Shown here in pieces: positions 11,801 through 21,408 of a DNA stretch of 64,000 nt. Position 1 is the stretch's first letter; each line of letters begins with the position of its first letter. The notes beneath the pieces were generated by a model, which worked only from the letters and a program-made list of their open reading frames with translations, made no database searches and was not told the origin of the DNA. The stretch spans positions 2,072,056 through 2,136,055 of the forward strand of contig NZ_HG964936.1 in assembly GCF_000613245.1 (NCBI RefSeq), in the 5' to 3' direction. Source of the DNA: Mycobacterium asiaticum DSM 44297 (GTDB lineage: Bacteria > Actinomycetota > Actinomycetes > Mycobacteriales > Mycobacteriaceae). The position numbers and the translations under genes were made by a program.

Positions 11801-14800
11801 GGCGGGATGTGCCGCGACAGATTGAAAACAGGCGTCCAGCAGGGCTGGGTGTATTGAATACCGAGACTGCTGGTTGCGCAGCGCTCTCGGCAACGCTATC
11901 TCGCCAACGACGGTGCCTACCGTTCCATCGGCGATCCAGGCGACGGTCAGGCCGGCGAAAGCGGGGCCGAACTGTATCCCTCGCTCGCGGAACCACTTTC
12001 GGATCTGCACGCCGTCGAGGTGGCGGGGATGGGCGGCCAACAGCGCGTCGGTGTCTTGAACAGGCATTGCGTCTAGGCCGGCCGGCTGCAGGACGGCCAC
12101 CGCTCGCCGCACCTGGTCACCCGTCTGGACGACGAAGGTGGCAGCTCCGGATGGCGATAGTGCTGCTGTAGCTCCGACGGGCGCTTTTTCGTCCAACAGC
12201 AGCATCTCTTCGAACCGCAGGTCTCGGACCTCGGACGATTCGGCGAGCACGATATCGGCTGCGGACAATGCCATCTCGCAATACGCCGCACCCGGAAGCG
12301 CTGCTACGCCGTTGATTTGGTGATCACCCGCCCAGGGCAGTGCCGCCGTGCCGAGAGCGGACTGCCAAGCGTGCCGCTGCGGCTCTTCCATCAGTCGCAC
12401 GTGGACACCCAGCAAGGGATGAGAGCCCACGCCATCGGTGTTCCGAGCGGCCTGCTCCGGGGCAAGCATCAGCTGGCGGTTGGCCCACACCGGCAGGGGT
12501 GCGTCCACCAGACGGCCAGCCGGATACAGCGCGGCGAAATCAGTGGCAGCGCCGGCGTTGTGGATCTCGGCGTGTAGTGGTGTCACCCCGTGCGGTACCG
12601 GCTGTCCGCGCCGCAGGGCGGGGATCGCAGCGACCGGCATGTCCAATGCACCGGCGGTCTGCTCGATGGCCCGGGTCAGCAACGGATGCGGGGAAAGCTC
12701 GACGAATACGCGATGCCCGTCTTCGAGCGCGGCCTTGGTCGCAGCGGAGAACCGCACCGCGTGGCGCAGATTGTCCACCCAGTAGCGGGCGTCGCACTTG
12801 GGCGCGTCGCGGGGATCGAACAGGGTCGCTGAATAGTAGGCAAGACGCGGAGTCCGTGGTGTTATCTCGCCCAACAGGCCGGCCAGCTCGTCGAGGATCG
12901 GGTCGACCTGTGGGGTATGAGATGCGACGTCCACGGCGACCTCGCTGGCCAGAATGTCGCGTTCCTTCCACGCCGCTACCAGTTGACGGACTTGCTCGGT
13001 CTTGCCGCCGATCACGGTTGATTGCGGGGACGCAATGACGGCGATCACCACGTCGGTGATGCTTCGCTGGGCCAGCTCTTCGCGGACCGCTCGAGCGGGG
13101 AGCTCGATCGCCGCCATCGCGCCGGCACCGACGAGCTGGGTGCACAAACGCGACCGGCGGCAGATGACCCGCACCCCGTCGGCGAGGGAGAGGACGCCGG
13201 CGACAACGGCAGCCGACACCTCGCCAAGGGAATGCCCGATCACCGCGGCGGGCCGCGCGCCGGAGGACTCGAGCGCGGCGGCGAGGGCGACCTGAAAGAT
13301 GAACAGCGTCGGTTGAATCCGGTCGATGCTGGCGAGTGTTTGCGGGGTGCTCAAGGCTTCGGTCACCGAGAATCCGGACTCCCTGGCGATGAGCGGTTCG
13401 GCGGCGGCCACCGTGGCAGCAAACGCCGCCTCGTTGGCCAGCAGGTCGGCACCCATGGCCGGCCACTGCGAGCCTTGCCCGGAGAACACCCACACCGGTC
13501 CTCGGTCGTCGAGACCGACGGCACTTTGCAGCGGTAGTCCGCCGTCGGCGAACTCGCGTAGTCGTTCGATTAATTCGGGATTGTTGTCCGCGACGATCGC
13601 GCTGCGCACCGGTCGGTGGCCGCGCCGCCGAGCCAGGGTGTAGCCAAGATCGGCCGGGTTCACCTCGTGCCCGCCGACCCAGTCCGACAGCCGACTCGCC
13701 GTCCGCCGCAGCGCCTCGGCGGAGGTGGCCGACATGACAAACAACTTTGCCGAGCCGGTGTTCCGCTGTACCGCGACCGGGGGTGCTTGCTCGACGATGG
13801 CGTGCGCATTGGTTCCCGACATTCCGTACGACGACACCGCCGCTCGTCGCGGCGTGGCTGCATCGCCCGCGGGCCAACTCGTAATAGCTTGCGGCACAAA
13901 TAATCCGGTGTCGATAGCGGCTAATTGGTCGGGCAGTCGGGTGAAGTGGGCCATCGGCGGCACCGCCGCGTGCTGCAGCGACAGGATCGCCTTGACCAGC
14001 CCGACCGCGCCCGCGGCCGCCTCGGTGTGACCGATATTGCTCTTGGCCGAGCCGAGGGCGCAGGGCCGGCCATTTGCACCGTAAACTTCTGCCAGACTGC
14101 GAAATTCGATGGGATCACCCACCGGGGTACCGGTGCCGTGCGCTTCCACCATGCCGACGGTGTCGGGGTGCACGCCGGCGGCTGCCAACGCCGCCTGATA
14201 CGCCGCTACCTGCGCACCCGACGAGGGCGTCGTAATGGTGTCGGTGCGGCCGTCCTGATTCGTAGCGGTGCCCCGTACGACGGCCAGAATCCGGTCGCCG
14301 TCGCGCAGCGCATCGGGCAGGCGCTTCAACAACACCATGGCGCAGGCCTCCGACCGCACGAATCCGTCGGCGGCTGTATCGAAGGGCCGACACCGTCCGG
14401 TGGGTGACAACATGCCCTGTCCCGACGCCGATGCGTAGAGCTGCGGTTCCAGCATGACCATGCAGCCCCCGGCCAGGGCCAGGTTGCTCTCCTGATCGTG
14501 CAGGCTGCGGCAGGCCAGGTGCACCGCTACCAGGCTCGATGAACACGCGGTGTCCACCGTCAACGCCGGGCCGCGCAGGCCCAGGGCATACGACACCCGC
14601 CCGGACGCCATGCTCAGCGCGGTCCCGGTGAAGCCGTACGCATCACCCAATGCGCCCGCGGCATTCGTGACATGGGTGTAGTCGTCGTGGCACATGCCGA
14701 CGAAGACACCGGTCAGCGAGTCGGCCAGCGAGGCGGGCGGGAGCCCGGCGTGCTCCACTGCCTCCCACGAAACCTCCATCAACAGGCGGTGTTGCGGATC

Positions 14801-15115
14801 AATCGCCGCCGCCTCCCGCTCGTTGATGCCGAAGAATTCCGGATCGAACCCCACGACGTCGGTCAGGAAGCCACCCCAGCGGGATACCGACCGGCCAGGT
14901 TGACCCGGCTCTGGGTCGTAGTAGTCGTCGGCGTTCCAGCGCTCGGCGGGTACCTCAGTGATTGGGTCAGCGCCGCGTAGCAGTGCATTCCAGAACGCCT
15001 CGGGGGAATCGATTCCGCCGGGCAGGCGGCATGCCATGCCGATGACCGCCACCGGAGTGCCATGCAACTGATCCACCGTCGACTCACCTCGTCGCTCGCT
15101 CAAGCTGCCCGTCAT
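8822..15115 (-). CDS. Mas/Pks2-type polyketide synthase (KS-AT-DH-ER-KR-ACP)
   Basis: An iterative type I synthase of about 2,100 residues with a full reducing set. Ketosynthase: DTACSSSL near nt 14546, [17 protein letters not shown]. Acyltransferase: GHSLGE and VASH, consistent with methylmalonyl-CoA. Dehydratase: [15 protein letters not shown]. Enoylreductase: [13 protein letters not shown]. Ketoreductase: TGGLGGLG and [10 protein letters not shown]. Carrier: [12 protein letters not shown] near 9025. This architecture and length match Mas, Pks2, Pks3/4 and Pks5, which make multimethyl-branched fatty acids such as phthioceranic, mycolipenic or mycocerosic acids. The ATG at 15115 is one start; GTG at 15076 is another and has a better-spaced GAGGTGAG. 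The position next to the CMD gene resembles that of pks5 in M. tuberculosis, but pks-then-papA is the order of the pks2-papA1 locus, so I give no symbol. Confidence 0.92.
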   Translation of the reverse strand: MTGSLSERRGESTVDQLHGTPVAVIGMACRLPGGIDSPEAFWNALLRGADPITEVPAERWNADDYYDPEPGQPGRSVSRWGGFLTDVVGFDPEFFGINEREAAAIDPQHRLLMEVSWEAVEHAGLPPASLADSLTGVFVGMCHDDYTHVTNAAGALGDAYGFTGTALSMASGRVSYALGLRGPALTVDTACSSSLVAVHLACRSLHDQESNLALAGGCMVMLEPQLYASASGQGMLSPTGRCRPFDTAADGFVRSEACAMVLLKRLPDALRDGDRILAVVRGTATNQDGRTDTITTPSSGAQVAAYQAALAAAGVHPDTVGMVEAHGTGTPVGDPIEFRSLAEVYGANGRPCALGSAKSNIGHTEAAAGAVGLVKAILSLQHAAVPPMAHFTRLPDQLAAIDTGLFVPQAITSWPAGDAATPRRAAVSSYGMSGTNAHAIVEQAPPVAVQRNTGSAKLFVMSATSAEALRRTASRLSDWVGGHEVNPADLGYTLARRRGHRPVRSAIVADNNPELIERLREFADGGLPLQSAVGLDDRGPVWVFSGQGSQWPAMGADLLANEAAFAATVAAAEPLIARESGFSVTEALSTPQTLASIDRIQPTLFIFQVALAAALESSGARPAAVIGHSLGEVSAAVVAGVLSLADGVRVICRRSRLCTQLVGAGAMAAIELPARAVREELAQRSITDVVIAVIASPQSTVIGGKTEQVRQLVAAWKERDILASEVAVDVASHTPQVDPILDELAGLLGEITPRTPRLAYYSATLFDPRDAPKCDARYWVDNLRHAVRFSAATKAALEDGHRVFVELSPHPLLTRAIEQTAGALDMPVAAIPALRRGQPVPHGVTPLHAEIHNAGAATDFAALYPAGRLVDAPLPVWANRQLMLAPEQAARNTDGVGSHPLLGVHVRLMEEPQRHAWQSALGTAALPWAGDHQINGVAALPGAAYCEMALSAADIVLAESSEVRDLRFEEMLLLDEKAPVGATAALSPSGAATFVVQTGDQVRRAVAVLQPAGLDAMPVQDTDALLAAHPRHLDGVQIRKWFRERGIQFGPAFAGLTVAWIADGTVGTVVGEIALPRALRNQQSRYSIHPALLDACFQSVAAHPAVRGVANGGMLLPLSVRRLRRYGPTGAARYCHTRVTACGSNFEADIDVLDERGRALLVVRGLVMGTGFSDSADRDRLLNHRLVDIEWQPREVPEATADPGSWLLIDFPGDTLVSALAEALRHRGATVNTMCWPATPTTLHTALTGVSGVVVCAGDPGSADPRGTDTVHNLIHVARELPELSGETPRLYVLTRHGQGVRSGEQINLAHAGVRGLLRVVGAEHPYLRTTHIDIDAMTTADNVVTQLLSGSAEDETAWRDNAWLTARLRPAPLRPDERTIITADHRRDGVRLAIRAPGDLATIEAVSIKRQTPGPGQIEIAVSVSSVNFADVLAAFGRYPSFDGQRTQLGLDFVGVVTAVGCDVPNYRVGDRVGGISPGGCWGTFVTCDAALTAPLPPSLSDAHAAAITTTAVTAWYGLHELARIQPGDKVLIHSGTGGVGQAAIAIASSFGAEIFTTAGSPQRRKLLQDMGIQYIYDSRNTHFEEQIRRDTNGYGVDIVLNSLTGAAQQAGIDVLAFGGRFVEIGKRDIYSDSKLGLFAFRRNLSLHAMDLALMAVTHPQRVGALLREVYQRAAAGVLPCPPCTHYRLHDATDAIRAVSNASHVGKLLLDIPRAARSTAVLPPEQVAAFRADGSYIVTGGLGGLGLFLAEHMAAAGAGRIVLNSRSAPNQRTLETIELVRATGADLVVECGDIALADTADRLVAAATATGLQLRGVLHAAAVVEDATLPNITDQVLQRDWVPKVHGAWNLHQATEAANLDWFCSFSSAAALLGSPGQGAYAAANSWLDGFTHWRRSQGRPATAIAWGPWAELGRGAGLADTCDITMIAPDEGAHAFDALLRHTRCYSGYLPIVGSPWLDRLAERAPFGEAFRSEGPNSRRDNGIAAFGDKLAQQPQDEWPSQLRRLVSEQVGTILRRSVDPDRSLSDYGLDSLGNLELRTRLETETGIRLGTTDITTVRDLANRLCDKLTQVHDAPAPMSGRIAAAKYPGGVSPH

Positions 15116-15279
15116 CCTTCCGCCAAGCGCCAGCGGATCCGGGATCAACTCGCCGGTGTTTGCCCACGGTTTTGTAGTTGAGCGATACACAGCCCGAAGG
15201 CCGGCTGACGGGAGGTAATGTGCGAAACCCCTGGAGTTCATTCGATTCGCTTGTGCGATAAGCGGGGAGGGCATGCAGC

Positions 15280-15861
15280 ATGACCCAAGCCAATGAGCCG
15301 TCCCGGATACCCCTGTTGCCCGTCGACGAGGCCAAAGCCGCCGCCGACGAAGCCGGCGTACCGGACTACATGGCCGAATTGAGCATTTTCCAGGCGCTGC
15401 TGAACCATCCGCGACTGGCGGGCGTCTTCAACGATCTGCTCGCCTCGATGCTGTGGCATGGCGCCCTTGACCGGAGGCTGCGCGAACTGGCGATCATGCG
15501 CATCGGCTGGCTGACCGGCTGCGACTACGAGTGGACCCAGCACTGGCGGGTGGCCTCGCGCCTGGGCGTATCGGCCGAAGATCTGGTCGGCGTGCGGGAC
15601 TGGCAGGCGCACAACGGGTTCGGTGCCACCGAACGGGCGGTGCTGGCCGCCACCGACGACATCGTGCGCGACGGCGCGGTGAGCGATGCGAGCTGGGCGG
15701 CGTGTGAGCGGGAATTCAGCAGTGACACAACCGTTCTCATCGAGCTGGTCACCGCGATCGGGGCATGGCGGATGGTCGCTTCAATCCTGCGGAGCCTGAA
15801 GGTTCCGTTGGAGGAGGGCGTGGCCAGCTGGCCACCGGACGGCGTTTCCCCACCGTCCTAG
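15280..15861 (+). CDS. Carboxymuconolactone decarboxylase/AhpD-like protein (Rv1531-like)
   Basis: A 193-residue protein of the CMD/AhpD-like fold. The core [22 protein letters not shown] is the family helix-turn segment, with one Cys and a His a few residues later (TQHW) in place of the AhpD CxxC pair. A peroxidase-type redox role is therefore possible but unproven. The substrate is unknown. ATG at 15280 follows GGGGAGG by about nine bases. It is divergent from the Mas-like synthase, sharing about 165 bp of upstream DNA, and is followed by a nitronate monooxygenase gene. Its place matches Rv1531 of M. tuberculosis. Confidence 0.85.
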   Translation: MTQANEPSRIPLLPVDEAKAAADEAGVPDYMAELSIFQALLNHPRLAGVFNDLLASMLWHGALDRRLRELAIMRIGWLTGCDYEWTQHWRVASRLGVSAEDLVGVRDWQAHNGFGATERAVLAATDDIVRDGAVSDASWAACEREFSSDTTVLIELVTAIGAWRMVASILRSLKVPLEEGVASWPPDGVSPPS

Positions 15862-15950
15862 CGTCGCCGCCCGACGTGCGCCTTCGGCCCATGAATCGCG
15901 CAGTTCGCCTACCTCAGACCCACTCTGGATGAACCGTCAGCGTGACGGCG

Positions 15951-15956
15951 TAGCGT
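15951..15956 (+). promoter_or_regulatory. Putative -10 element, leaderless start of the Rv1533-like gene
   Basis: TAGCGT fits the mycobacterial TANNNT -10 hexamer and ends seven bases before the ATG at 15964. That spacing puts the transcription start at or next to the start codon, as in leaderless mRNAs. No Shine-Dalgarno sequence is visible. Confidence 0.4.
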
Positions 15957-15963
15957 CGGCGGC

Positions 15964-17091
15964 ATGCGAACCAGGGTGGCCGAAATGCTCGGCGTCGAAT
16001 TTCCAATCTGCGCGTTCAGTCATTGCCGTGATGTGGTCGCCGCGGTGACCAATGCGGGTGGTTTCGGGATTCTCGGGGCCACCGCACACAGCCCTCGGCG
16101 CCTCGAGAGCGAGCTGACCTGGATCGAGGAGCAGACCGGCGGCAAGCCGTACGGGGTGGACCTGCTGCTGCCGCCGAAGTATGTCGGCGCCGAGGAAGGC
16201 GGCATCAACTCCCGGCAGGCGCAAGACCTGCTCCCCGAGGAACACCGCGCGTTCGTCGACGAGCTGTTGACCCGCTACGGGGTCGCCGCACAGGTCACCG
16301 ATGAAGAGCCGATCCGCGGCGGCCTGAACATCTCGCCGAAGGGCTACGAACCGCTGCTGGAGGTGGCGTTCTCGCACGGCATCCGACTGATCGCCAGCGC
16401 GCTCGGGCCCCCGCCGCACGACCTGGTGGAACGGGCGCACAGCCAGGACGTGCTGGTGGCCGCGCTGGCCGGCACTACCCAGCACGCGCGCCGGCACGCG
16501 GCCGCCGGAGTGGACCTGATCGTCGCGCAGGGCACCGAGGCGGGCGGGCACACCGGCGAGGTGGCGACCATGGTGCTGGTTCCCGAGGTGGTCGACGCCG
16601 TCGCGCCCACGCCGGTGCTGGCCGCCGGCGGCATCGCCCGCGGCCGCCAGATCGCGGCGGCCCTGGCCCTGGGCGCCGAGGGCGTGTGGTGTGGATCGGT
16701 GTGGCTTACCACCGAGGAAGCCGAAACCGCCCCGGTGGTCAAGGACAAATTCCTGGCCGCCACGTCCTCGGACACGGTGCGGTCCCGGTCGATGACCGGC
16801 AAACCGGCACGCATGCTGCGCACGGCCTGGACCGACGAGTGGGAACGGCCCGACACCCCGAATCCGCTGGGCATGCCGCTGCAGACCGCGCTCGTCACCG
16901 ATTCGCAGATCCGCATCAACCAGGCGGCGGCACATCCCGGCGCCAAGGCGCGCGAACTCGCCACCTACTTCGTCGGCCAGGTGGTCGGCTCGCTTGATCG
17001 GGTCCGACCCACCCGGGCGGTGGTGCTGGAGATGGTCGAGGAGTACATCGAGACAATCGGGCGGCTCGAGGGTCTGTCCGCCGAATTGTGA
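15964..17091 (+). CDS. Nitronate monooxygenase family flavoprotein (Rv1533-like)
   Basis: A 375-residue TIM-barrel flavoprotein of the 2-nitropropane dioxygenase/nitronate monooxygenase family. Family features are visible in order: the N-terminal GGFGILGAT segment, a central GTEAGGHTGEV phosphate/flavin loop, and the FMN-binding stretch AAGGIARGRQ...GAEGVWCGSVWL. Members oxidise nitronates, or related enol-like substrates, with FMN and oxygen; the natural substrate in mycobacteria is not known. Length and place match Rv1533. The start follows a TAGCGT hexamer by seven bases and is probably leaderless. Confidence 0.88.
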   Translation: MRTRVAEMLGVEFPICAFSHCRDVVAAVTNAGGFGILGATAHSPRRLESELTWIEEQTGGKPYGVDLLLPPKYVGAEEGGINSRQAQDLLPEEHRAFVDELLTRYGVAAQVTDEEPIRGGLNISPKGYEPLLEVAFSHGIRLIASALGPPPHDLVERAHSQDVLVAALAGTTQHARRHAAAGVDLIVAQGTEAGGHTGEVATMVLVPEVVDAVAPTPVLAAGGIARGRQIAAALALGAEGVWCGSVWLTTEEAETAPVVKDKFLAATSSDTVRSRSMTGKPARMLRTAWTDEWERPDTPNPLGMPLQTALVTDSQIRINQAAAHPGAKARELATYFVGQVVGSLDRVRPTRAVVLEMVEEYIETIGRLEGLSAEL

Positions 17092-17209
17092 CCTTAACCA
17101 CATTGCGCATTATCACAGCGTTTGCCCAGCTCAGGGCTGCTACTGCTGGGCGGACGCTGTGGTTGTGCAGCGGGACGGCGTAAAGATCGGGAATCTGCGG
17201 GATGGCGCG

Positions 17210-17238
17210 TTGACCGAGTCGGGCCGGTGGTGCATTAT
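17210..17238 (+). promoter_or_regulatory. Sigma-70-type promoter for the M-box/Rv1535 transcript
   Basis: TTGACC (17210-17215) and CATTAT (17233-17238) are separated by 17 bp, a good SigA-like arrangement. The predicted start, near 17245, lies just before the riboswitch aptamer. The 120 bases before this, after the Rv1533-like stop, show nothing else I can identify. Confidence 0.6.
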
Positions 17239-17251
17239 CGGTCAGGCAAGC

Positions 17252-17415
17252 ACCTCGTTAGGTGAGGCGGCTACACGAACATAGGCCACTGACCCCGAAC
17301 GTCGAAAGACGCCCCGGGTCAGGACAGCTCCTCCCGGATTAAGGGTTGAGCCCAGGTGGCTTCCGGTTTACCGGACACGTCGGGTAGTGCCGAAGCTCTG
17401 ACGAGAGGGGTGCGG
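17252..17415 (+). ncRNA. M-box (ykoK) Mg2+ riboswitch
   Basis: Conserved M-box blocks appear in order: GTTAGGTGAGGC, TACACGAACATAGGCCACTG, the stem ACCC...GTCGAAAGAC...GGGT, CAGGACAGCTCC, GGATTAAGGGTTGAGCCC and AGGTGGCTTCCGG. M-box RNAs fold around Mg2+ and lower downstream expression when Mg2+ is plentiful. An M-box before Rv1535 is, as I recall, established in M. tuberculosis, which agrees with the position here. The start is certain to a few bases; the 3' edge is approximate. Confidence 0.9.
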
Positions 17416-17420
17416 ATTTT

Positions 17421-17445
17421 CCGGCGGGAATGCCGGGATTCTGTT
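17421..17445 (+). terminator. Candidate M-box expression-platform hairpin
   Basis: CCGGC and GCCGG (17421-17425 and 17432-17436) form a 5-bp stem with a 6-base loop, followed by the T-rich GATTCTGTTCTCC. It lies directly after the aptamer, where a terminator or anti-terminator would act. The stem is short and the U-tract is poor, so this is tentative. Confidence 0.3.
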
Positions 17446-17513
17446 CTCCTTGCTGTGTTGCACAGACCGCGCGGTTGCCGCGTGGGTCGTGACCGAGAGG
17501 AGGTGAGGGACGC

Positions 17514-17591
17514 ATGAGTTCCAGTGGTAGTCCGGGTCGATATCCGGATGTTTCGTCCCTGACCGGTCTCCGGCACGACGTCCTCGGCTGA
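17514..17591 (+). CDS. Short upstream ORF in the M-box leader
   Basis: A 25-codon ORF (ATG 17514, TGA 17589-17591) lies between the M-box and Rv1535. It has one of the best ribosome-binding sites in the window: GAGAGGAGGTGAGG at 17495-17508, five to nine bases before the ATG. The peptide begins MSSSGSPGRYPDV and ends GLRHDVLG; it has no membrane segment or known motif. The stop lies 103 bases before the Rv1535 ATG. Its place suggests a leader peptide that couples translation to the riboswitch, as mgtL does in Salmonella, but this is inference. It could be a fortuitous short ORF. Confidence 0.45.
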   Translation: MSSSGSPGRYPDVSSLTGLRHDVLG

Positions 17592-17694
17592 GTCGTCACA
17601 CACCCTCCATGCTCGGAACCGTTACGGGACGGGACTCTTCAAGATTCTTTTGAGGTCCACCTGTCACCGTTGGTTTTCCCGCTAGGAGGCGATC

Positions 17695-17940
17695 ATGACC
17701 GCTGCTCTGTACGACGAAGTAGTAACCATCCCCGCCGCGCCGCAGCTGCACGTGGTGCGCGAGGTACCCGTAGCCGACGTGCCGGCGAAGGCGCCCACGA
17801 AGGGGGCGCGTCGCATCGACGAGGCGCTCGGTGCCGGAAGCGACCCCCTGGTTGACGGCGCCGCCCGGCTGCTCACCATCCCGCTGCGGCACCTGTACGC
17901 GGCGCTGTGGCGCGTCGGTGTGCTCGAGGTTCAGGCGTAA
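17695..17940 (+). CDS. Rv1535-like small protein of unknown function
   Basis: An 81-residue protein with no recognised domain. The N-terminal third is hydrophobic-acidic (MTAALYDEVVTIPAAPQLHVV); the C-terminal third is amphipathic (ARLLTIPLRHLYAALWRVGVLEV) and could lie against a membrane. ATG at 17695 follows AGGAGG (17684-17689) with ideal spacing. It sits behind an M-box leader more than 400 bases long, so it is expected to be made when Mg2+ is low. A strong hairpin follows the gene. It matches Rv1535 in size and place; function unknown. Confidence 0.85.
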   Translation: MTAALYDEVVTIPAAPQLHVVREVPVADVPAKAPTKGARRIDEALGAGSDPLVDGAARLLTIPLRHLYAALWRVGVLEVQA

Positions 17941-17968
17941 GGCCATGAATAGCGATCAACTCCGGACT

Positions 17969-18017
17969 CCGAGGGGCTAGCCGACCGCAGGGCGCCTGCG
18001 GCGGGCCAGCCCCTCGG
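17969..18017 (+). terminator. Strong hairpin after Rv1535
   Basis: CCGAGGGGCT (17969-17978) pairs perfectly with AGCCCCTCGG (18008-18017). Inside it, CCGCAG and CTGCGG form a second stem. There is no U-tract, as is common for mycobacterial terminators. It separates the Rv1535 unit from the ileS leader. Confidence 0.65.
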
Positions 18018-18028
18018 GGTCCATCCAT

Positions 18029-18034
18029 TAGACT
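18029..18034 (+). promoter_or_regulatory. Putative -10 element for the ileS T-box transcript
   Basis: TAGACT fits TANNNT and puts the start near 18041, at the beginning of the T-box leader. No clear -35 is seen. Confidence 0.4.
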
Positions 18035-18040
18035 CATCAC

Positions 18041-18239
18041 ATTGGCATCGATCCGGCCATCACCGGGGAGCCTTCGGAAGAACAGCCTCTGCGGCTCAGT
18101 AGAACCGAACGGGTAGGCCCGTGACAGCCGATCCAGAGCGGTCACGCGTCAGCGTGGCAAGCGGGGTGGTACCGCGGCGTTCGCGCACCAGCGCAGCGTC
18201 GTCCCCGTGCCTGAACTGCCGAGGCACCGGAGACAACGC
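18041..18239 (+). ncRNA. T-box leader of ileS
   Basis: The T-box sequence GGGTGGTACCGCGG lies at about 18164-18177. Upstream is a short stem I with an Ile codon ATC at 18059-18061 in the specifier position, followed by GGGGAGCC and AGTAGAACCGAACGGG, typical of actinobacterial ileS T-boxes. Uncharged tRNA-Ile would pair with the specifier and the T-box bulge. No terminator lies between the T-box and ileS, so control is probably at translation, by exposing the ribosome site, as described for actinobacterial T-boxes. Confidence 0.9.
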
Positions 18240-21200
18240 GTGACGAATAACCTGGATAGCGAGGCCCACACCGCCTATCCCAAGCTGGCCAGCGGCGCAC
18301 CCGACTTTCCCGCACTCGAGCTCGAGGTGCTCGACTACTGGTTCCGCGACGACACCTTCCGCGCCAGCATCGCCCGACGTGACGGGGCAGCCGAGTACGT
18401 GTTCTACGACGGGCCGCCGTTCGCCAACGGCCTGCCGCACTACGGGCACCTGCTGACCGGCTACGTCAAAGACATCGTGCCGCGGTATCGCACCATGCGC
18501 GGCGACAAAGTGGAGCGCCGATTCGGCTGGGACACACACGGTTTGCCGGCCGAACTCGAAGTCGAACGCCAACTGGGCATCACCGACAAGTCCCAGATCG
18601 ACTCGATGGGCATCGCCGCTTTCAATGACGCCTGCCGCGCGTCGGTGTTGCGCTACACCGACGAGTGGCAGCAGTACGTTACCCGCCAGGCCCGCTGGGT
18701 CGATTTCGACAATGACTACAAGACCCTCGATCTCAGCTACATGGAGTCGGTGATCTGGGCGTTCAAGCAGCTGTGGGACAAGGGCCTGGCCTACGAGGGC
18801 TACCGGGTGCTGCCGTACTGCTGGCGAGACGAGACACCGTTGTCCAATCACGAGCTACGCATGGACGACGATGTCTACCAAAGCCGCCAGGACCCCGCTC
18901 TCACCGTCGGATTCAAGGTGGTGGGCGGTGACTCACAAAATGAACTGGCCGGTGCCTACTTGCTGATCTGGACGACGACGCCGTGGACCCTGCCGTCGAA
19001 CCTTGCGGTAGCGGTGAACCCCGCCGTGAGCTATGTGGAAGTTCGGGCCGGGGATCGACGTTTTGTGCTCGCGGAGGCGCGCCTGGCCGCCTACGCGCGC
19101 GAGCTCGGCGAAGAGCCCGAGGTGTTGCGCGTCATCCCCGGCTCGGAGCTGCTGGGCACCCGGTATCTGCCGCCCTTCCCGTATTTCCTGGACGCGCACA
19201 ACGCATTCCAAGTGTTGCCCGGCGAGTTCGTCACCACCGAGGACGGCACCGGACTGGTGCACATGGCGCCGGCCTACGGCGAGGACGACATGGCGACCAC
19301 CGATCCGGTGGGCATCGTGCCGGTCACGCCCGTCGACGCCAAGGGCCGCTTCGACGCGACCGTGCCGGATTACCAGGGGCAGCACGTCTTCGACGCCAAC
19401 CCGCAGATCATCCGCGATCTGAAGAATCAGAGCGGTCCGGCGGCTGCGAACGGGGCGGTGCTGCTGCGCCATGAAACCTACGAGCACCCGTACCCGCACT
19501 GCTGGCGCTGCCGGAACCCGCTGATCTACCGGGCGGTGTCGTCCTGGTTCGTGCGGGTGACCGAGTTCCGCGATCGCATGGTGGAGCTCAATCAGCAGAT
19601 CACTTGGTATCCCGAGCACGTCAGGGACGGGCAGTTCGGCAAGTGGCTGCAGGGCGCCCGTGACTGGTCGATCTCGCGCAACCGGTACTGGGGCACTCCC
19701 ATTCCGGTCTGGAAGTCTGACGATCCGGCGTTCCCCAGGATCGACGTGTACGGCAGCCTGGACGAGCTGGAACGCGACTTCGGCGTGCGCCCGGACAACC
19801 TGCATCGGCCCTACATCGACGAACTCACCAGGCCCAATCCCGACGACCCCACCGGCAACAGCACGATGCGCCGCATCACCGATGTGCTCGATGTGTGGTT
19901 CGACTCCGGTTCGATGCCCTATGCCCAGGTGCATTACCCGTTCGAGAACGCGGACTGGTTCGACAGTCACTACCCGGGTGACTTCATCGTCGAGTACATC
20001 GGCCAGACCCGGGGCTGGTTCTACACGCTGCATGTGCTGGCCACCGCGTTGTTCGACCGGCCGTCGTTCAAAACGTGTGTGGCACACGGGATCGTGCTGG
20101 GGTCAGATGGCCAGAAGATGAGCAAGTCGCTGCGCAACTATCCCGATGTGACCGAGGTGTTCGACCGCGACGGCTCCGACGCCATGCGGTGGTTCCTGAT
20201 GGCCTCGCCGATCCTGCGCGGCGGCAACCTGATCGTCACCGAACAGGGCATCCGCGATGGCGTGCGTCAGGTGTTGCTGCCGTTCTGGAACGCCTATAGC
20301 TTCCTGGCCCTGTACGCACCAAAGGTCGGTACCTGGCGCACAGATTCCGAGCATGTGCTGGATCGCTACATCCTGGCCAAGCTGGCGGTGCTGCGCGACG
20401 ACCTGACCGCTGCGCTGGATGTGTGCGACATCTCCGGAGCCTGCGAGCAGCTGCGCCTGTTCACCGAGGCATTGACGAATTGGTATGTCCGACGGTCCCG
20501 TTCGAGATTCTGGGTGGAAGATGCCGACGCCATCGACACCCTGCACACCGTGCTGGAGGTGACCGCCCGGTTGGCCGCGCCGTTGTTGCCGTTGATCACC
20601 GAATTGATCTGGCGCGGCCTGACCGGTGGCCGCTCGGTGCATTTGACGGACTGGCCGCAGGCTTCAGAGCTGCCGGTGGACGCCGCCCTGGTCACCGCGA
20701 TGGACCAGGTGCGCGAGGTGTGCTCGGCGGCATCCTCGCTGCGCAAGGCCAAGAAGCTGCGGGTACGGCTGCCATTGCCGAAACTGACCGTGGCGGTGGA
20801 GGATCCGGAGCGGTTGCGGCCGTTCACCGACCTGATCGGCGACGAGCTCAACGTTAAGCAGGTCGAGCTCACCGATGCGATCGACACCTACGGTCGCTTC
20901 GAGCTGACCGTCAACGCCCGGGTCGCCGGACCGCGGTTGGGAAAGGATGTGCAGGCGGCGATCAAGGCCGTCAAGGCCGGTGAAGGCGTTGTCAACCCGG
21001 ACGGCACTTTGACCGCAGGCCCGGCGGTGCTGCAACCCGAGGAATACAGCTCCCGGCTGGTGGCCGCCGACCCTGAGTTCACCGCGGCCCTGCCCGGGGG
21101 AGCGGGCCTGGTGGTACTGGACGGCACGGTGACTCCCGAGCTGGAAGCCGAGGGCTGGGCCAAGGACCGCATCCGCGAGCTGCAGGAGCTGCGTAAGTCG

Positions 21201-21392
21201 ACCGGGTTGGAAGTGTCCGACCGGATCAGCGTGGTGGTCGCGGTGCCGTCCGAACGCGAGGAGTGGGCGCGCACCCACCAAGACCTGATCGCGGGCGAGA
21301 TCCTGGCTACGTCCTTTGAATTCGGCGACCCGTCCGACGGCGTCGAGATCGGCGACGGGGTGCGGGTGGCGATCTCCCGGGTGCCCGCGTAG
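18240..21392 (+). CDS. ileS: Isoleucyl-tRNA synthetase
   Basis: A class I aminoacyl-tRNA synthetase of 1,050 residues that attaches isoleucine to tRNA-Ile. The HIGH-type motif PHYGH lies near residue 65 and KMSKS near residue 625, with the CP1 editing domain between them ([10 protein letters not shown]). A C-terminal anticodon-binding region follows ([23 protein letters not shown]). I chose GTG at 18240 ([16 protein letters not shown]) because the M. tuberculosis protein begins similarly and the T-box sequester region lies just before it. An in-frame GTG at 18207 is within the leader and unlikely. The T-box leader makes expression depend on charging of tRNA-Ile. Confidence 0.97.
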   Translation: MTNNLDSEAHTAYPKLASGAPDFPALELEVLDYWFRDDTFRASIARRDGAAEYVFYDGPPFANGLPHYGHLLTGYVKDIVPRYRTMRGDKVERRFGWDTHGLPAELEVERQLGITDKSQIDSMGIAAFNDACRASVLRYTDEWQQYVTRQARWVDFDNDYKTLDLSYMESVIWAFKQLWDKGLAYEGYRVLPYCWRDETPLSNHELRMDDDVYQSRQDPALTVGFKVVGGDSQNELAGAYLLIWTTTPWTLPSNLAVAVNPAVSYVEVRAGDRRFVLAEARLAAYARELGEEPEVLRVIPGSELLGTRYLPPFPYFLDAHNAFQVLPGEFVTTEDGTGLVHMAPAYGEDDMATTDPVGIVPVTPVDAKGRFDATVPDYQGQHVFDANPQIIRDLKNQSGPAAANGAVLLRHETYEHPYPHCWRCRNPLIYRAVSSWFVRVTEFRDRMVELNQQITWYPEHVRDGQFGKWLQGARDWSISRNRYWGTPIPVWKSDDPAFPRIDVYGSLDELERDFGVRPDNLHRPYIDELTRPNPDDPTGNSTMRRITDVLDVWFDSGSMPYAQVHYPFENADWFDSHYPGDFIVEYIGQTRGWFYTLHVLATALFDRPSFKTCVAHGIVLGSDGQKMSKSLRNYPDVTEVFDRDGSDAMRWFLMASPILRGGNLIVTEQGIRDGVRQVLLPFWNAYSFLALYAPKVGTWRTDSEHVLDRYILAKLAVLRDDLTAALDVCDISGACEQLRLFTEALTNWYVRRSRSRFWVEDADAIDTLHTVLEVTARLAAPLLPLITELIWRGLTGGRSVHLTDWPQASELPVDAALVTAMDQVREVCSAASSLRKAKKLRVRLPLPKLTVAVEDPERLRPFTDLIGDELNVKQVELTDAIDTYGRFELTVNARVAGPRLGKDVQAAIKAVKAGEGVVNPDGTLTAGPAVLQPEEYSSRLVAADPEFTAALPGGAGLVVLDGTVTPELEAEGWAKDRIRELQELRKSTGLEVSDRISVVVAVPSEREEWARTHQDLIAGEILATSFEFGDPSDGVEIGDGVRVAISRVPA

Positions 21393-21408
21393 GGCGGTGC
21401 CGGGTCGA

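Noticed and set aside
18933..20087. A 384-codon antisense frame inside ileS
   Set aside because: Shadow of ileS; no ribosome site or recognisable motif.
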